From Sphingomonas sp. CBMAI 2297 (GTDB taxonomy: Bacteria > Pseudomonadota > Alphaproteobacteria > Sphingomonadales > Sphingomonadaceae), in NCBI RefSeq assembly GCF_029870595.1, contig NZ_JAPDIR010000002.1, forward strand, positions 310,001 through 374,000: a stretch of 64,000 bases of DNA, in the 5' to 3' direction. A program made the position numbers and the translations under genes. Shown piece by piece: positions 43,383 to 52,923 of this stretch. A model generated the notes under the pieces. That model did not search any database. It worked only from the letters and a program-made list of their open reading frames with translations, and was not told the origin of the DNA. Within the stretch, counting starts at the first letter, position 1; each line of letters starts with the position of its first letter.

Positions 43383-43786
43383 AGCGCGCGGCCCTTATCC
43401 TCGCGCTGTTCCTGGCTGGCCCCGCGGCGGCGGACTCGAGCCGGCCGCCGGCGGCGCTGGCCTATTCGCAGCTGCCCGATGCGGCGCAGGAGGCCAGGGC
43501 CAGGGCGCTGATGGAGACGCTGCGCTGCCTGGTCTGCCAGGGCCAGTCGATCGCCGACAGCGATGCCGAGATGGCGGGGGACATGCGCGCGCTGGTGCGC
43601 GAGCGGATCGCCCGTGGCGAGCGGCCGGCGGCGATCCGCGAGTATCTGATCCAGCGCTATGGCGATTACGTCACCTATGATCCGCCGTTCAGCTGGGTGA
43701 CCGCGCCGCTCTGGATCGCGCCGGTACTGCTGCTCGCCATCGGGCTGTTGCTGGCGCGGCGCCTGTTCCGCAAGGGAGCGGCGTGA
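43379..43786 (+). CDS. ccmH: Cytochrome c-type biogenesis protein CcmH (CycL)
   Basis: Periplasmic thiol-oxidoreductase of 135 residues: signal peptide, the LRCLVCQGQSIADS redox motif (CxxC), the three-helix domain VRERIARGERPAAIREYLIQRYGDYVTYDPP, and a C-terminal membrane helix (WIAPVLLLAIGLLLARRLF). It works with CcmG and CcmI in delivering apocytochrome. The start overlaps ccmG by four bases. Confidence 0.95.
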   Translation: MKRAALILALFLAGPAAADSSRPPAALAYSQLPDAAQEARARALMETLRCLVCQGQSIADSDAEMAGDMRALVRERIARGERPAAIREYLIQRYGDYVTYDPPFSWVTAPLWIAPVLLLAIGLLLARRLFRKGAA

Positions 43787-44448
43787 TGGGCTGGGGAATG
43801 CTCGCCACGGTTGCCGTCGTCGCGGTGCTGGCGCTCGCATTGCTGCGCTATCCGCGCCGGCTGTGGACCGTCCCCGCCACCGCGATCATGCTCGGTGCGG
43901 CGGGCTATGCCTGGCAGGGCAGCCCCGGCCTTCCCGGCCATCCCGTCGCGCCGGGCGGGCAGCGGGTCGAGGTGGACCAGGGCCTGATCGACCTGCGCGA
44001 CGCGATGTTCGGGAAATATGGCACCTATGCCTGGAGCTACGGCAATCTGGCCGACGCCATGCTCCGCCAGGGCGATCGCGAGCGGGCGGTGAAGGTGTGG
44101 CAGGGCGCGGTGCGGCAGGTGCCCGAGGACGTCGCGCTGTGGACCGGCTTCGGTTCGGCGCTCGCCGAATATGACGGCAACCAGATATCGCCGGCCGCGC
44201 AATTCGCCTTCGACAAGGCGTTCGCGCTGGCCCCCGAGCATCCGGGGCCGCCCTTTTTCTACGGGCTCGCGCTGGTCCGCGCGAACCGTTTTGCCGAAGC
44301 CGAGCCCTGGTGGGAGAAGGCGGTGGCGCTCACCCCGGCAAAGGCGAGCTATCGCCAGGCGCTGATGGCGCGGCTGCTCATGCTGGAGGCGTTCCTGCAG
44401 GAGCAGGCGCGGCGGGAAGGGCGGCCGATGCCTGGCCCGGCCCGCTAG
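43786..44448 (+). CDS. ccmI: Cytochrome c biogenesis TPR protein CcmI (CycH)
   Basis: A TPR protein of about 221 residues that binds apocytochrome c tails for the CcmFHI complex. Two N-terminal helices (LATVAVVAVLALALL and PATAIMLGAAGYA) anchor it; TPR units follow (YAWSYGNLADAMLRQGDRERAVKVWQGAVRQVP and HPGPPFFYGLALVRANRFAEAEPWWEKAVALTP). It is shorter than Rhodobacter CcmI (about 410), lacking part of the C-terminal region. ATG at 43786 (TGATG overlap) or GTG at 43783 are possible starts. Last gene of the ccm operon. Confidence 0.88.
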   Translation: MGWGMLATVAVVAVLALALLRYPRRLWTVPATAIMLGAAGYAWQGSPGLPGHPVAPGGQRVEVDQGLIDLRDAMFGKYGTYAWSYGNLADAMLRQGDRERAVKVWQGAVRQVPEDVALWTGFGSALAEYDGNQISPAAQFAFDKAFALAPEHPGPPFFYGLALVRANRFAEAEPWWEKAVALTPAKASYRQALMARLLMLEAFLQEQARREGRPMPGPAR

Positions 44449-44495
44449 GACGGCAAGGGCTCGATCCGGGCTCCGGACCGCGCTAGCTGGCCGGC

Positions 44496-45002
44496 ATGAG
44501 CACCAGTCAGCCCATCCGGATTCGCCGCGCGCATGCCGCAGACGCGGCGCGCCTCGAGGCGATATTCCAATATAGTTTCGAGGGCACCTGGCTGCCGGTT
44601 CTGACCCCGGCCGCCGCGGAGAGCTATCGCACCGAGGATCGCGGGGCGCGTTATGTCGAGGCCAGTCTCGCCGCGTTCCGGGTTGCGGAGATCGAGGGCG
44701 TCGTCGCGGGCTTCGTGCACTGGCAGGACGATTTCGTCGAAGGCCTCCATGTGCATGGCGACTATCGGCGTCACGGCGTCGGCACGCTGCTGATGGATCG
44801 CGCCGAGCGCGCCATGGCGGCGGCGGGCTTTGCCGCGGCGCGCCTCGAGACCGACAGTTTCAACGTCACCAGCCAGGCATTCTATCTCGGCCGCGGCTAT
44901 GCCGAGCAGGCCCGCTATCCGGACGAGGAATGGGACAGCGGCTTCACGACCATTCTCTATATCAAGCAGTTCGATCCCGGCCGGGATTGCTTGCCCGAAT
45001 GA
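44496..45002 (+). CDS. GNAT-family N-acetyltransferase
   Basis: Acetyl-CoA-dependent acetyltransferase of 168 residues. The acetyl-CoA-binding motif A is [23 protein letters not shown] (RRxGxG), preceded by [18 protein letters not shown] and followed by [24 protein letters not shown]. The substrate, a small amine or a protein N-terminus, is unknown. It begins 47 bases after ccmI and could read through from that operon. A perfect hairpin follows. Confidence 0.88.
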   Translation: MSTSQPIRIRRAHAADAARLEAIFQYSFEGTWLPVLTPAAAESYRTEDRGARYVEASLAAFRVAEIEGVVAGFVHWQDDFVEGLHVHGDYRRHGVGTLLMDRAERAMAAAGFAAARLETDSFNVTSQAFYLGRGYAEQARYPDEEWDSGFTTILYIKQFDPGRDCLPE

Positions 45003-45004
45003 AA

Positions 45005-45037
45005 CGAGCCGGGAAACGACGGTCGTTTCCCGGCTCG
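45005..45037. terminator. Perfect bidirectional hairpin between convergent genes
   Basis: CGAGCCGGGAAACGAC (45005-45020) is the exact reverse complement of 45022-45037, giving a stem of about 15 bp between the GNAT gene and the convergent ald gene. There are AAA/TTT runs inside the arms but no tail. Confidence 0.7.
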
Positions 45038-45057
45038 CGATCCCGTTCGACGCGCGA

Positions 45058-46164
45058 TCAGCCCGCCCAGGCCTGGTAGGGCAGGTCGAGATCGTCGGCG
45101 ACTGCCTTGAACGCGATCTTGCCCTTGTAGACGTTGAGGCCGTTGGCGAGGTGCCGGTCGGCCTGCATCGCGCCCTCGGCGCCGAGGTTCGCCAGCTTGA
45201 GCACGAACGGCAGCGTCGCGTTGTTGAGCGCGAAGGCCGAGGTGCGGGCGACCGCGCCCGGCATGTTGGCGACGCAATAATGGATCACGCCGTCCACCTC
45301 ATAGACCGGGTTGTCGTGGGTGGTGGCGTGGCTGGTCTCGAAGCAGCCGCCCTGGTCGATCGCGATGTCGACCAGCACCGAGCCGCGCATCATCGTCTTG
45401 AGCATGTCCCTGGTCACCAGCTTCGGCGCCGCCGCGCCCGGCACCAGCACCGCGCCGATCACGACCTGCGAAGTCTTCACCGCCTCGGCGATCGCGGCCT
45501 TGCTGGCATAGGCGGTCTTGATCTGGCTGCCGAAATGCATGTCGAGCTCAGCCAGGCGCTCGTTGTTGATGTCGTAGATGGTCACGTCGGCGCGCTGGCC
45601 GGTGGCCATCTGCGCCGCGTTGATGCCCGAGACGCCGCCGCCCAGGATCGCGACCTTGCACGGCGCCACGCCCGGCACGCCGCCGAGCAGTTCGCCGCGG
45701 CCGCCCTGCTCCTTCTCGAGATAGTGCGACGCGACCTGGATCGACATGCGGCCGGCGACTTCCGACATCGGCTTGAGCAGGGGTAGGGCGCCCGAGTTCG
45801 ACGTCACCGTCTCATAGGCGATGCAAGTCGCGCCCGAGGCCATCAGGCCCTCGGCCTGGGGCTTGTCGGCGGCCAGGTGGAGATAGGTGAAGAGGATGTG
45901 GCGCGGCTCGAGCAGCGCGATCTCCTGGGGCTGCGGCTCCTTGACCTTCACGATCATGTCCGAGCCGGCGAACACCGCGGCGGCATCCGGCGCGATCCTG
46001 GCCCCGACCCTGACATAGGCCTCGTCGTCGAAATCGATGCCGGTGCCGGCCTTGGTCTCGACCAGCACCTCATGGCCGGCATGGACCAGCTCGGCGACCG
46101 AAGCCGGGGTCAGGCCGACGCGATATTCGTGATTCTTGATTTCCTTGGGAACGCCAATGCGCAT
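45058..46164 (-). CDS. ald: Alanine dehydrogenase
   Basis: NAD-dependent alanine dehydrogenase of 368 residues that interconverts L-alanine and pyruvate plus ammonia. The N-terminus [26 protein letters not shown] (substrate-contact Lys), HLAADK (catalytic His region), the Rossmann motif [15 protein letters not shown] and [23 protein letters not shown] are diagnostic. Length is normal. The ATG at 46164 follows GAGAGG. The gene is divergent from an Lrp/AsnC regulator, the usual arrangement for alanine-responsive control. Confidence 0.97.
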   Translation of the reverse strand: MRIGVPKEIKNHEYRVGLTPASVAELVHAGHEVLVETKAGTGIDFDDEAYVRVGARIAPDAAAVFAGSDMIVKVKEPQPQEIALLEPRHILFTYLHLAADKPQAEGLMASGATCIAYETVTSNSGALPLLKPMSEVAGRMSIQVASHYLEKEQGGRGELLGGVPGVAPCKVAILGGGVSGINAAQMATGQRADVTIYDINNERLAELDMHFGSQIKTAYASKAAIAEAVKTSQVVIGAVLVPGAAAPKLVTRDMLKTMMRGSVLVDIAIDQGGCFETSHATTHDNPVYEVDGVIHYCVANMPGAVARTSAFALNNATLPFVLKLANLGAEGAMQADRHLANGLNVYKGKIAFKAVADDLDLPYQAWAG

Positions 46165-46219
46165 GGGAACCTCTCCGTGAATGTGATTGGCGCGGAGAAT
46201 ATAGCATGGCGTGCCGCGA

Positions 46220-46244
46220 ATCCCTGCAAAGATATGACAGGGAT
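46220..46244. promoter_or_regulatory. Operator candidate between ald and Lrp-type regulator
   Basis: ATCCCTG (46220-46226) and CAGGGAT (46238-46244) are perfect inverted halves with an 11-base AT-richer spacer. The site lies 56 bases before the ald ATG (opposite strand) and 58 before the regulator ATG. Size and placement suit an Lrp/AsnC dimer. Confidence 0.45.
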
Positions 46245-46301
46245 AGGCATCGTGTGCATGGAATCGCTGCAACGAACATGGAAATCGGCTATCCATGCAA
46301 C

Positions 46302-46772
46302 ATGGACAGGATTGATGCAGCTATCCTCAAGTCGCTCGCCGCCGATGCGCGGGCACCGGTGAGCGCCATCGCCACCCAGGTGGGGCTGTCGCAATCGGCC
46401 TGTACCCGCCGGATCCAGGCGCTCGAGGCGTCGGGCCATGTCCAGGGCTATGGCGCGCGACTCGGGCACCGCCGGCTCGGCTTCCGGATCACCGCGCTGG
46501 TCGACATCACGCTGGGCACCCAGGTGGAGGAGGATCTGGCGCGTTTCGAGGCGGCGGTGGCGCAGATCGACGGCGTGGTGGAATGCGCGCTGGTCTCGGG
46601 CGGCCAGGATTATCGCCTGAAGATTCTGGCGCGCGACCTGGACGATTATGAGCGGCTGCACCGCGAGCATCTGGGGCGGCTGCCCGGCGTGGTGACGATC
46701 AATTCCAGCTTCGTGCTGCGCGCCATACCGACGCGCAGCGAGGCGGAGGCGCTGTTCGGGGCGGGGCGGTAG
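46302..46772 (+). CDS. Lrp/AsnC-family transcriptional regulator
   Basis: A 156-residue regulator. The N-terminal helix-turn-helix starts MDRIDAAILKSLAADARAPVSAIATQVGLSQSACTRRIQALE; the C-terminal RAM domain, which binds amino acids and drives octamer formation, has FEAAVAQIDGVVECALVSGGQDYRLKILARDL. Start at 46302 fits the family; ATG 46278 is an alternative. The context says it probably activates ald in response to alanine. CCATG-CAA-CATGG straddles the start codon and may add autoregulation. Confidence 0.9.
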   Translation: MDRIDAAILKSLAADARAPVSAIATQVGLSQSACTRRIQALEASGHVQGYGARLGHRRLGFRITALVDITLGTQVEEDLARFEAAVAQIDGVVECALVSGGQDYRLKILARDLDDYERLHREHLGRLPGVVTINSSFVLRAIPTRSEAEALFGAGR

Positions 46773-46980
46773 GGCGGCTTGCAAGACTGCTCCAGCCGTC
46801 TCCCGGGCCCGGTTCCGGGAAGCCTCTCGGGGACCCGCTGTCCCCTTGCGCGTGGCCCCTCGCGTAACGACATTCGTTGATTGCAGATGCTGCGCGTGCT
46901 AACCGCCCGCGCACTTTGAAGATCGAGAACGCAGGTCGCATGACCAGGTCCGCTTCCTCTCTGACGCGACACCCGCGCCC

Positions 46981-48915
46981 GTGAACACCCCTTCCGAGGG
47001 AGCCGCCGAGTCGGCTCCGGCACAGATCGACGCGCCCGCCGCGCATGCGCACAGCCATGACGCGACGTGGAAGCTGGCCATCGGCGCGATCGGCATCGTC
47101 TTCGGCGATATCGGCACGAGCCCGCTCTACGCCTTTCGCGAGACGTTCGACGGTCATCACAAGCTGGCGCTCGACACGCTGCACATCATGGGCGTGATCA
47201 GCCTGATCTTCTGGTCGATGATGGTGGTGGTGACGCTGAAGTACGTCACGATCATCATGCGGGCGGACAACAAGGGCGAGGGCGGCAGCCTGGCGCTGCT
47301 GGCGCTGATCTCGCGCAGCAGCGGCAATCCCAAGCGCTGGACGCAGGGGATCGTGCTGCTCGGCGTGTTCGCAACCGCGCTCTTCTATGGCGATTCGATG
47401 ATCACGCCGGCGGTGTCGGTGCTCTCGGCGGTGGAGGGACTTGCCGTCGCCGCACCGGGATTCGGCAGGCTGGTGCTGCCGATCGCGGTGGTGATCCTGG
47501 TGCTGCTCTTCTCGATCCAGCGGACCGGCACCTCGCGGGTCGGCACGCTGTTCGGGCCGATCATGCTCCTCTATTTCCTGACGATCGCGACGCTCGGCAC
47601 CCTCAGCCTCGTCCAGACGCCGACGATCCTCAACGCGCTGCTGCCGCATCATGCCTTCCTGTTCTTCGCCGAGGATCCGGTGCGGGCATTCCTGGCGCTC
47701 GGCTCGGTCGTGCTGGCGGTGACCGGCGCCGAGGCGCTCTATGCCGATATGGGCCATTTCGGGCGCAAGCCCATTCGCATCTCGTGGCTGTGGTTCGTGC
47801 TGCCGGCGCTGATCCTCAACTATATGGGGCAGGGCGCGCTGCTGATGCGCGAGGGGCATGCCGCGCTGCGCAGCCCCTTCTACATGCTCGCGCCGGAGGT
47901 GCTGCAGTTCCCGCTGGTCATCCTGGCGACGATGGCCGCCGTGATTGCCTCGCAGGCGGTGATCTCGGGCGCCTTCTCGGTCACGCAGCAGGCGATCCAG
48001 CTCGGCTTCGTGCCGCGCCTGCGCATCGAGCACACCAGCGCCTCGACGGCCGGCCAGATCTATATTCCGCTCATCAACTGGGCGCTGATGATCATGGTGA
48101 TCCTGCTGGTGCTGGTGTTCCAGACCTCGTCGAACCTCACCGCGGCCTATGGCATCGCCGTCACCGGCGCGATGTTCATCGACAACTGCCTGCTGGCGGT
48201 CGTGCTGTTCGGGCTCTGGAAGTGGAAGAAGCGCTACGCGATCCCGCTGCTCGCGGTGTTCTTCACGGTCGACCTGGCCTATTTCGCCGCGAACCTGACC
48301 AAGGTGCCCGATGGCGGCTGGTTCCCGCTGTTCGTGGGCTTCGTGGTGTTCACGCTGCTGACGACCTGGTCGAAGGGGCGCCAGCTGATGATCAACCGGC
48401 TGCGCGAGAGCGCGATGCCGATCAAGATCTTCATCACTTCGGCCGCCACCACGGCCACGCGGGTGCCCGGCACCGCGGTGTTCATGACCTCCACGCCCGA
48501 GGGCGTGCCGCACGCGCTGCTGCACAACCTCAAGCACAACAAGGTGCTGCACGACCGGGTGATCCTCCTCACCGTGAAGATCAAGGACGTGCCCTATGTC
48601 TCCGACGAGAACCGGATGATGATCGAGGATCTGGGCAAGGGCTTCCACCGCATGATCCTGGCCTATGGCTTCATGCAGGAAGCCGATGTTCCCGCGGCGC
48701 TGAAGTCGGTCAACGCCTGCGGGGCCGAGTTCAAGATGATGGAGACGAGCTTCTTCCTGGCGCGCCAGACGCTGCTGCCGTCGTCGCGCCCGGGGATGAT
48801 GATCTGGCGCGAGAAGCTGTTCGCCTGGATGCTGCGCAACGCCGAAAGCGCGATGGAATTCTTCCGCCTGCCCACCAATCGCGTGGTCGAGCTGGGCAGC
48901 CAGGTCGAGATTTGA
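46981..48915 (+). CDS. kup: Low-affinity potassium transporter Kup
   Basis: Proton-coupled K+ importer of 644 residues with 12 membrane helices. Family signatures are [17 protein letters not shown] in helix 1, [39 protein letters not shown], and a hydrophilic C-terminal domain from about residue 470. Start is GTG at 46981 after a His-rich N-terminal tail; no better start is seen. The stop overlaps the next gene's TTG by four bases. Confidence 0.95.
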   Translation: MNTPSEGAAESAPAQIDAPAAHAHSHDATWKLAIGAIGIVFGDIGTSPLYAFRETFDGHHKLALDTLHIMGVISLIFWSMMVVVTLKYVTIIMRADNKGEGGSLALLALISRSSGNPKRWTQGIVLLGVFATALFYGDSMITPAVSVLSAVEGLAVAAPGFGRLVLPIAVVILVLLFSIQRTGTSRVGTLFGPIMLLYFLTIATLGTLSLVQTPTILNALLPHHAFLFFAEDPVRAFLALGSVVLAVTGAEALYADMGHFGRKPIRISWLWFVLPALILNYMGQGALLMREGHAALRSPFYMLAPEVLQFPLVILATMAAVIASQAVISGAFSVTQQAIQLGFVPRLRIEHTSASTAGQIYIPLINWALMIMVILLVLVFQTSSNLTAAYGIAVTGAMFIDNCLLAVVLFGLWKWKKRYAIPLLAVFFTVDLAYFAANLTKVPDGGWFPLFVGFVVFTLLTTWSKGRQLMINRLRESAMPIKIFITSAATTATRVPGTAVFMTSTPEGVPHALLHNLKHNKVLHDRVILLTVKIKDVPYVSDENRMMIEDLGKGFHRMILAYGFMQEADVPAALKSVNACGAEFKMMETSFFLARQTLLPSSRPGMMIWREKLFAWMLRNAESAMEFFRLPTNRVVELGSQVEI

Positions 48916-49424
48916 CCGAGCGTGCCGCGCCGCTGATCGTCACGGCGCTGCTCGGGCGCCAGGACCAGGCCTGGTTCAATGCGCTGCGCCGCGAGCATTA
49001 CCCGCCCGAGCGGAACCTGCTCGACGCGCATCTGACGCTGTTCCATCAGCTGCCGCCCTCGGTGGCGGAGGAGCTGAAGCACCGGCTTTCGGTGGAGACC
49101 CGCGGCGTGCGCGCGCCGCGGGCGAAGGTGACGGGGCTGATGTCGCTGGGCGGCGGCGTCGCCTATCGAATCGAGGCGCCCGAGCTGATGGCGATTCGCG
49201 AGGGGCTCGTCGATGCGTTCGCCGGGCTGCTCACGCCCCAGGATGCCGGCCGCTGGCGCCCGCACGTCACCATCCAGAACAAGGTCCGGCCGGTGCTCGC
49301 CAAGGCGGTGCTGGCCGCGCTGGCGCGCGATTTCACGGCCCGGGAAGTGGAAATCGCGGGCCTGGCGAGCTGGCATTATCGCGGCGGACCCTGGGAAACG
49401 CACTCGCGTCACATGTTCGCTTGA
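48912..49424 (+). CDS. 2H phosphoesterase (2'-5' RNA ligase/LigT family)
   Basis: A 170-residue protein of the two-histidine phosphoesterase superfamily. The two HxT motifs are HLTLF (about residues 40-44) and HVTIQ (about 118-122). Members hydrolyse cyclic phosphates or join RNA 2'-5' ends; the true substrate is unclear. The TTG start at 48912 overlaps the kup stop (TTGA), so the genes are translationally coupled. Confidence 0.85.
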   Translation: MTERAAPLIVTALLGRQDQAWFNALRREHYPPERNLLDAHLTLFHQLPPSVAEELKHRLSVETRGVRAPRAKVTGLMSLGGGVAYRIEAPELMAIREGLVDAFAGLLTPQDAGRWRPHVTIQNKVRPVLAKAVLAALARDFTAREVEIAGLASWHYRGGPWETHSRHMFA

Positions 49425-49478
49425 CCTGAGGAGAGGGCGGACCTATTGGGCCCCCTCGCTTCGGCGACAGCCTCTTGG

Positions 49479-49555
49479 GGCGGAGTAGCTCAGCTGGTTA
49501 GAGCAGCGGAATCATAATCCGCGTGTCGGGGGTTCAAGTCCCTCCTCCGCTACCA
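49479..49555 (+). tRNA. tRNA-Met, elongator type (anticodon CAT)
   Basis: A 77-base cloverleaf: acceptor GGCGGAG with CTCCGCT (first pair G-T), D-arm GCTC/GAGC, anticodon loop ATCATAA (anticodon CAT), T-loop TTCAAGT, CCA encoded. Not initiator type because the first acceptor pair is formed and the anticodon stem lacks three G-C pairs. A lysidine-modified tRNA-Ile cannot be fully excluded. Confidence 0.9.
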
Positions 49556-49605
49556 TTCTCGATCTTCGGATATTGCGACTGCCACGCCGGCCCCGGCGCG
49601 CTGCC

Positions 49606-50280
49606 TCAGTCGGTCCGGGGCAGCGCATCGAGCTGCGCATGGTAGTTCGCGATCAGGGCCGGATCGGCATCGTCGCGATGCTTGGCGATGAACGCGGCCA
49701 GCGCCTGCCGATATTCCGCGATGAAGGCCTTGTTGCCCGGACTGGCCGCGAACTGGGCCGCGGCCTTCTCGACCGGCTTGCGATCCTCCCCGAGCAGATA
49801 TTCCCTCCCATAGGGCGACAGGTCGCGCATGATGACGAAATTGCGCGGAAACCCCGGAACATATCTGATCGCGAACCTCTCGCCCTTGGGCGGGACCATG
49901 ATGGCGTTCGTGATGGGATAGATGCTGGCGGACATGGTATCGAATCGCGTCACCACGTCCTTGCCGTCCGCCGTCTTCACCACCGCGTCATAGGCCCAGA
50001 TATTCTGGTCGTTCAGGGAAGAGCTGGTTTCCTCGGACTGGGTGATCACGGCCGTGCCGTCGACCCCGAATGCCTCGAGGAACAGCGCGTTGAAGATATG
50101 CGCGGTGAAGAGGTTGACCTGGCCATAGATGAAGAAGGCCAGGATCAGCCCGTACCAGCCGCGGCTCCCGCGCCATTTTGCCAGCAGATGGGCCAGCAAC
50201 GCCCCCACCAGGACGATCACCGGCCAGGCCCAGAAGGGGTGATGGGTGAGGAAGTATGAAATTGCCGAGAGGATGACCAT
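49606..50280 (-). CDS. Membrane protein with periplasmic domain, unknown function
   Basis: A 224-residue protein with two N-terminal helices (about 15-35 and 42-68), then a soluble region including YDAVVKTADGKDVVTRFDTMSASIYPITNAIMVPPKGERFAIRYVPGFP and a charged helical C-terminus. I do not recognise the family. The domain begins with a short beta pattern like small membrane-linked DUF proteins. It is the last of three minus-strand genes that appear to form an operon (51445 to 49606). Confidence 0.75.
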   Translation of the reverse strand: MVILSAISYFLTHHPFWAWPVIVLVGALLAHLLAKWRGSRGWYGLILAFFIYGQVNLFTAHIFNALFLEAFGVDGTAVITQSEETSSSLNDQNIWAYDAVVKTADGKDVVTRFDTMSASIYPITNAIMVPPKGERFAIRYVPGFPRNFVIMRDLSPYGREYLLGEDRKPVEKAAAQFAASPGNKAFIAEYRQALAAFIAKHRDDADPALIANYHAQLDALPRTD

Positions 50281-50331
50281 GGCGGACCTTGGCAGGAGGA
50301 GGGGGCCGGTGCCGTATGTCGTGCGGCGGCG

Positions 50332-50856
50332 CTATGGGGTGCGCGACTTCTCGTAGCGATCGAGCGCTTCCTGATCGGCCTTGAGGACGAGCTCGCACGC
50401 GAGCAGCGTCTTGCCGGGCAGCGACGGGCTTTCGCGTGCGACGATCGAGACGATGCCCAGATCGGGCTGGGGCTGCTGTTCCTGGGGCAGGGCCCGGGAA
50501 TAGCCCTTGGTGGCGGTGCCGAGCAGCGTGGAGCGCTCCTTCGTCAGCCCATAGCGCTCGGCCAGCGTATCGGCCCGCGCGCCTTCGATCAGGACGCCGA
50601 CCGCCGTGCCCGCGAAGATGACTTCGCTGCTCGCGAAACCGTCCTGCCCGAGCGCGCGCGGCAGCCGGTAGACATAGGCGCCCAGCATCGACGTATCGGG
50701 CTTGGCGAGCTTCTCGGCGGCCTCATAGAGCGCCGTGGCCGAGTCGGTCGTATAGGGCGGCTTGCAGAGCGCGGCGTCGTAGAACGGGTCCGCCGATGCC
50801 GGCGCGGTGAAAAGGGCTCCCCACAGGATCGGGACGGCGAAAAGGGTGTGAGGCAT
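50332..50856 (-). CDS. Exported protein, unknown function
   Basis: A 174-residue protein with a clear signal peptide (MPHTLFAVPILWGALFTAPASA) and a mature helical domain with two Cys (ALCKPPYTTDSATALYEAAEKL and LLACELVLKA), possibly disulfide-bonded in the periplasm. No family is recognised. The ATG at 50856 has GGAG seven bases upstream; the nearby ATG at 50868 lies before that site. Middle gene of the three-gene unit. Confidence 0.75.
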   Translation of the reverse strand: MPHTLFAVPILWGALFTAPASADPFYDAALCKPPYTTDSATALYEAAEKLAKPDTSMLGAYVYRLPRALGQDGFASSEVIFAGTAVGVLIEGARADTLAERYGLTKERSTLLGTATKGYSRALPQEQQPQPDLGIVSIVARESPSLPGKTLLACELVLKADQEALDRYEKSRTP

Positions 50857-50890
50857 CGATACTCCCATGCTTGATGCGGGTTTGCGGGCG

Positions 50891-51445
50891 TCATTTCGGC
50901 CAAAGGTCCGGCGCCGCCGGGCAGGCATGTTGTTTCACCTCGAGCCGGACAATGTCGTTGTGTCCGCGCATATCGTCACGGACATAGCCGACCCGGACCC
51001 AGGAATCGGCATGGACCAGGCCGCCTCCCGGCTCGACCCGATGATAGCCGAGCCGAACCTCGTCCGCAGCATAGAGGAATTCCTGCCCCGCGACATTCCA
51101 GCGCTCGAGGCCGGATTCCGCCTCGCTCGGGTTGGCCAATCCCGGATGGAACTGATCCAGGCACCCCTCGACGCTGGCGAACCGGCCGCTCTGGACCAGC
51201 GCTCTCGCGGCGTGGCTGTGCCGGATATCGTGCCAGGTCATCCACACCGCCCCGGTCGTCCAGGCCAATACGATGGGGAGGTAGAACAGGATGTTCCACT
51301 GCCGGCGCCAGCAAAAAAACAGCACCACGCCGATCATGCCCAGGCCGATCACCAGGAAGAGCAGGTCGAAGGCATAGGCCGGGCGGATCAGGTCGGGCCG
51401 CCTGGTCAGATCGAAAACGTCCAGAACCCCCATCTCCCCAGCCAT
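50891..51445 (-). CDS. Membrane protein with C-terminal periplasmic domain, unknown function
   Basis: A 184-residue protein with two helices (about 26-46 and 52-70) followed by a soluble domain containing DEVRLGYHRVEPGGGLVHADSWVRVGYV. The architecture (two helices plus a small beta domain) parallels the protein at 49606, and the unit may encode parts of one envelope function. No catalytic motif is visible. In-frame ATG at 51433 is an alternative start. Confidence 0.72.
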   Translation of the reverse strand: MAGEMGVLDVFDLTRRPDLIRPAYAFDLLFLVIGLGMIGVVLFFCWRRQWNILFYLPIVLAWTTGAVWMTWHDIRHSHAARALVQSGRFASVEGCLDQFHPGLANPSEAESGLERWNVAGQEFLYAADEVRLGYHRVEPGGGLVHADSWVRVGYVRDDMRGHNDIVRLEVKQHACPAAPDLWPK

Positions 51446-51539
51446 GCCCGGCAGCCATCCGGCTCCAGACTATCTGAAATCACAAGATGGCGATCGGTTT
51501 CGGGCGGTAGCCGAAAAAAAAGGCTCCCGGATGCGGCGC

Positions 51540-51725
51540 CTATCCCAGTTCCTTCAATGCCTGGATGATCGGCCGGTCGCCCAGGCGCGGCGTGTCGCCA
51601 AAGCTGGCGATCGCGCGCTCCAGGGCGCGCGCATGCAGGCCCGGCTCCGCCTCCCGCAGCTCCGCCGCCAGCGCGCGCAGATAGGCAAAGGCAGCCAGGC
51701 CATAGGTTTCCGGAGCGTGCGACAT
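51540..51725 (-). CDS. Small 61-residue hypothetical protein
   Basis: An alanine-rich, all-helical-looking peptide (MSHAPETYGLAAFAYLRAL.. to ..IIQALKELG) with no signal peptide. GGAAATCACCC precedes the ATG. It lies 82 bases after the DUF2817 stop on the same strand and has a codon pattern like its neighbours, so it is probably real, but function cannot be suggested. A run of eight T follows on its own strand past the stop (51512-51519). Confidence 0.5.
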   Translation of the reverse strand: MSHAPETYGLAAFAYLRALAAELREAEPGLHARALERAIASFGDTPRLGDRPIIQALKELG

Positions 51726-51807
51726 GGGTGATTTCCATCGGATAGAGGTAAGGGGGATCGGTAATGCCGGTGCGAGATATTGTCGAAGCCCGTCGCGACG
51801 GGCGGGA

Positions 51808-52920
51808 CTAGGCTTCGGCATGGGATTCCCTCTGCCATGCACGCAGGCCGCGCAACGCAGCGAGGTGCATCGCGCGGCCGATCTCCACCACCCGTTCGCG
51901 CCACGCAATGTCCGCCGGATCATAGGCTGCGCGCAATCTTGCACGCAGCATCGAACGCAGATCGGCGTCTCCCGGCTCGGCCCCCATGCGTAGCCACCGG
52001 TCGATCATCACGGCTTCGAATGCCTGAAAATTGGAGACGGTGCCGATCTCGATCGGCGCGCCGGCGATTTCGATATGGGGCGCCAGCCGGCGCAGGCCTG
52101 GCAGCAACAGCCCGGACCAGTCCGGCGTCTCGCCCGAGTCGAAGGCCTCGTCCTCGCCTTGCAGGCCCTGATCGGCCCACCAGCGCGCCATCCGGTTTCG
52201 CGGCGCCGTGCCGGGCGCATCGAGCGCGACGACCAGCGGCCGGCCATAGTCGCCGAAGCCGGTATGCCATTCGAGATACGCCATGCGGCGAGAGGCGCAG
52301 AGTTCGCTCTCGACAATCCCCGCGAATGCCGCATGCGATGGTGTTGGCCGGACGCCGCCAAAGCCGATGCCGTTCGGATGGCCATATTGCCCGCCGGTAA
52401 AGGCCGTCAGCGCCGCCGCCGCGCCCAATTCTTCGGTCAGCGACTGGAACAATGCCCCGACCCGGCTCGACAGGCCGTCATCCCAGCGATCGGGGCAGAT
52501 GGTGTCGTGCACGCGGGCATAATGGGGATTGGATCGCGGCGGCGCATCGAAATCGCAGAAGTTGCGGGAGAGATCGACATTGTCGGCATCGGTCCGGTGG
52601 CCATGCGAAACGCCCCAGGGATTGAGCGCGTGGATCATCACCACGTTGCAATCCTCCCCCAGATCGCGTGGATCGAGCGCGGCGGCGAAGGCACGCTGCG
52701 CGGCGGACCCGGCATGGCCTTCCGCCCCGTGCACGCCCGAGATCGACAGCAGGGTCGCCGGCGCGCCGGCCGGCCCGATGACCGCCCAGTCGATCGTCAG
52801 CGCTTCGCCCTGGGCGCCGGTTCCGGGGAGGGGCGCGGACTCGAGCCGCCCGCCCAGTCTCTTCACGGCCGCGCGGAAGGCGCGCCGCGCTTCCTCATAG
52901 CTTTCGGCGAACAGGGCCAT
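51808..52920 (-). CDS. DUF2817 (M14-like zinc carboxypeptidase) protein
   Basis: A 370-residue protein of the DUF2817 group, distant relatives of M14 carboxypeptidases and succinylglutamate desuccinylase. The zinc-type motif is SGVHGAEGHAGS (HxxE), followed by HALNPWGVSHGHRTDADNVDLSRNF, the family's Arg/Asn substrate segment, and EWHTGFGDYG with the third His. It probably cleaves an amide-linked amino acid. It follows the MFS gene by three bases as the last member of a five-gene operon. Confidence 0.85.
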   Translation of the reverse strand: MALFAESYEEARRAFRAAVKRLGGRLESAPLPGTGAQGEALTIDWAVIGPAGAPATLLSISGVHGAEGHAGSAAQRAFAAALDPRDLGEDCNVVMIHALNPWGVSHGHRTDADNVDLSRNFCDFDAPPRSNPHYARVHDTICPDRWDDGLSSRVGALFQSLTEELGAAAALTAFTGGQYGHPNGIGFGGVRPTPSHAAFAGIVESELCASRRMAYLEWHTGFGDYGRPLVVALDAPGTAPRNRMARWWADQGLQGEDEAFDSGETPDWSGLLLPGLRRLAPHIEIAGAPIEIGTVSNFQAFEAVMIDRWLRMGAEPGDADLRSMLRARLRAAYDPADIAWRERVVEIGRAMHLAALRGLRAWQRESHAEA

Positions 52921-52923
52921 GGC

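Noticed and set aside
49479-49555. tRNA-Ile with lysidine-modified CAT anticodon
   Set aside because: The acceptor and anticodon stems resemble alphaproteobacterial elongator tRNA-Met more than tRNA-Ile2 as I recall them; a tRNA classifier would settle it.
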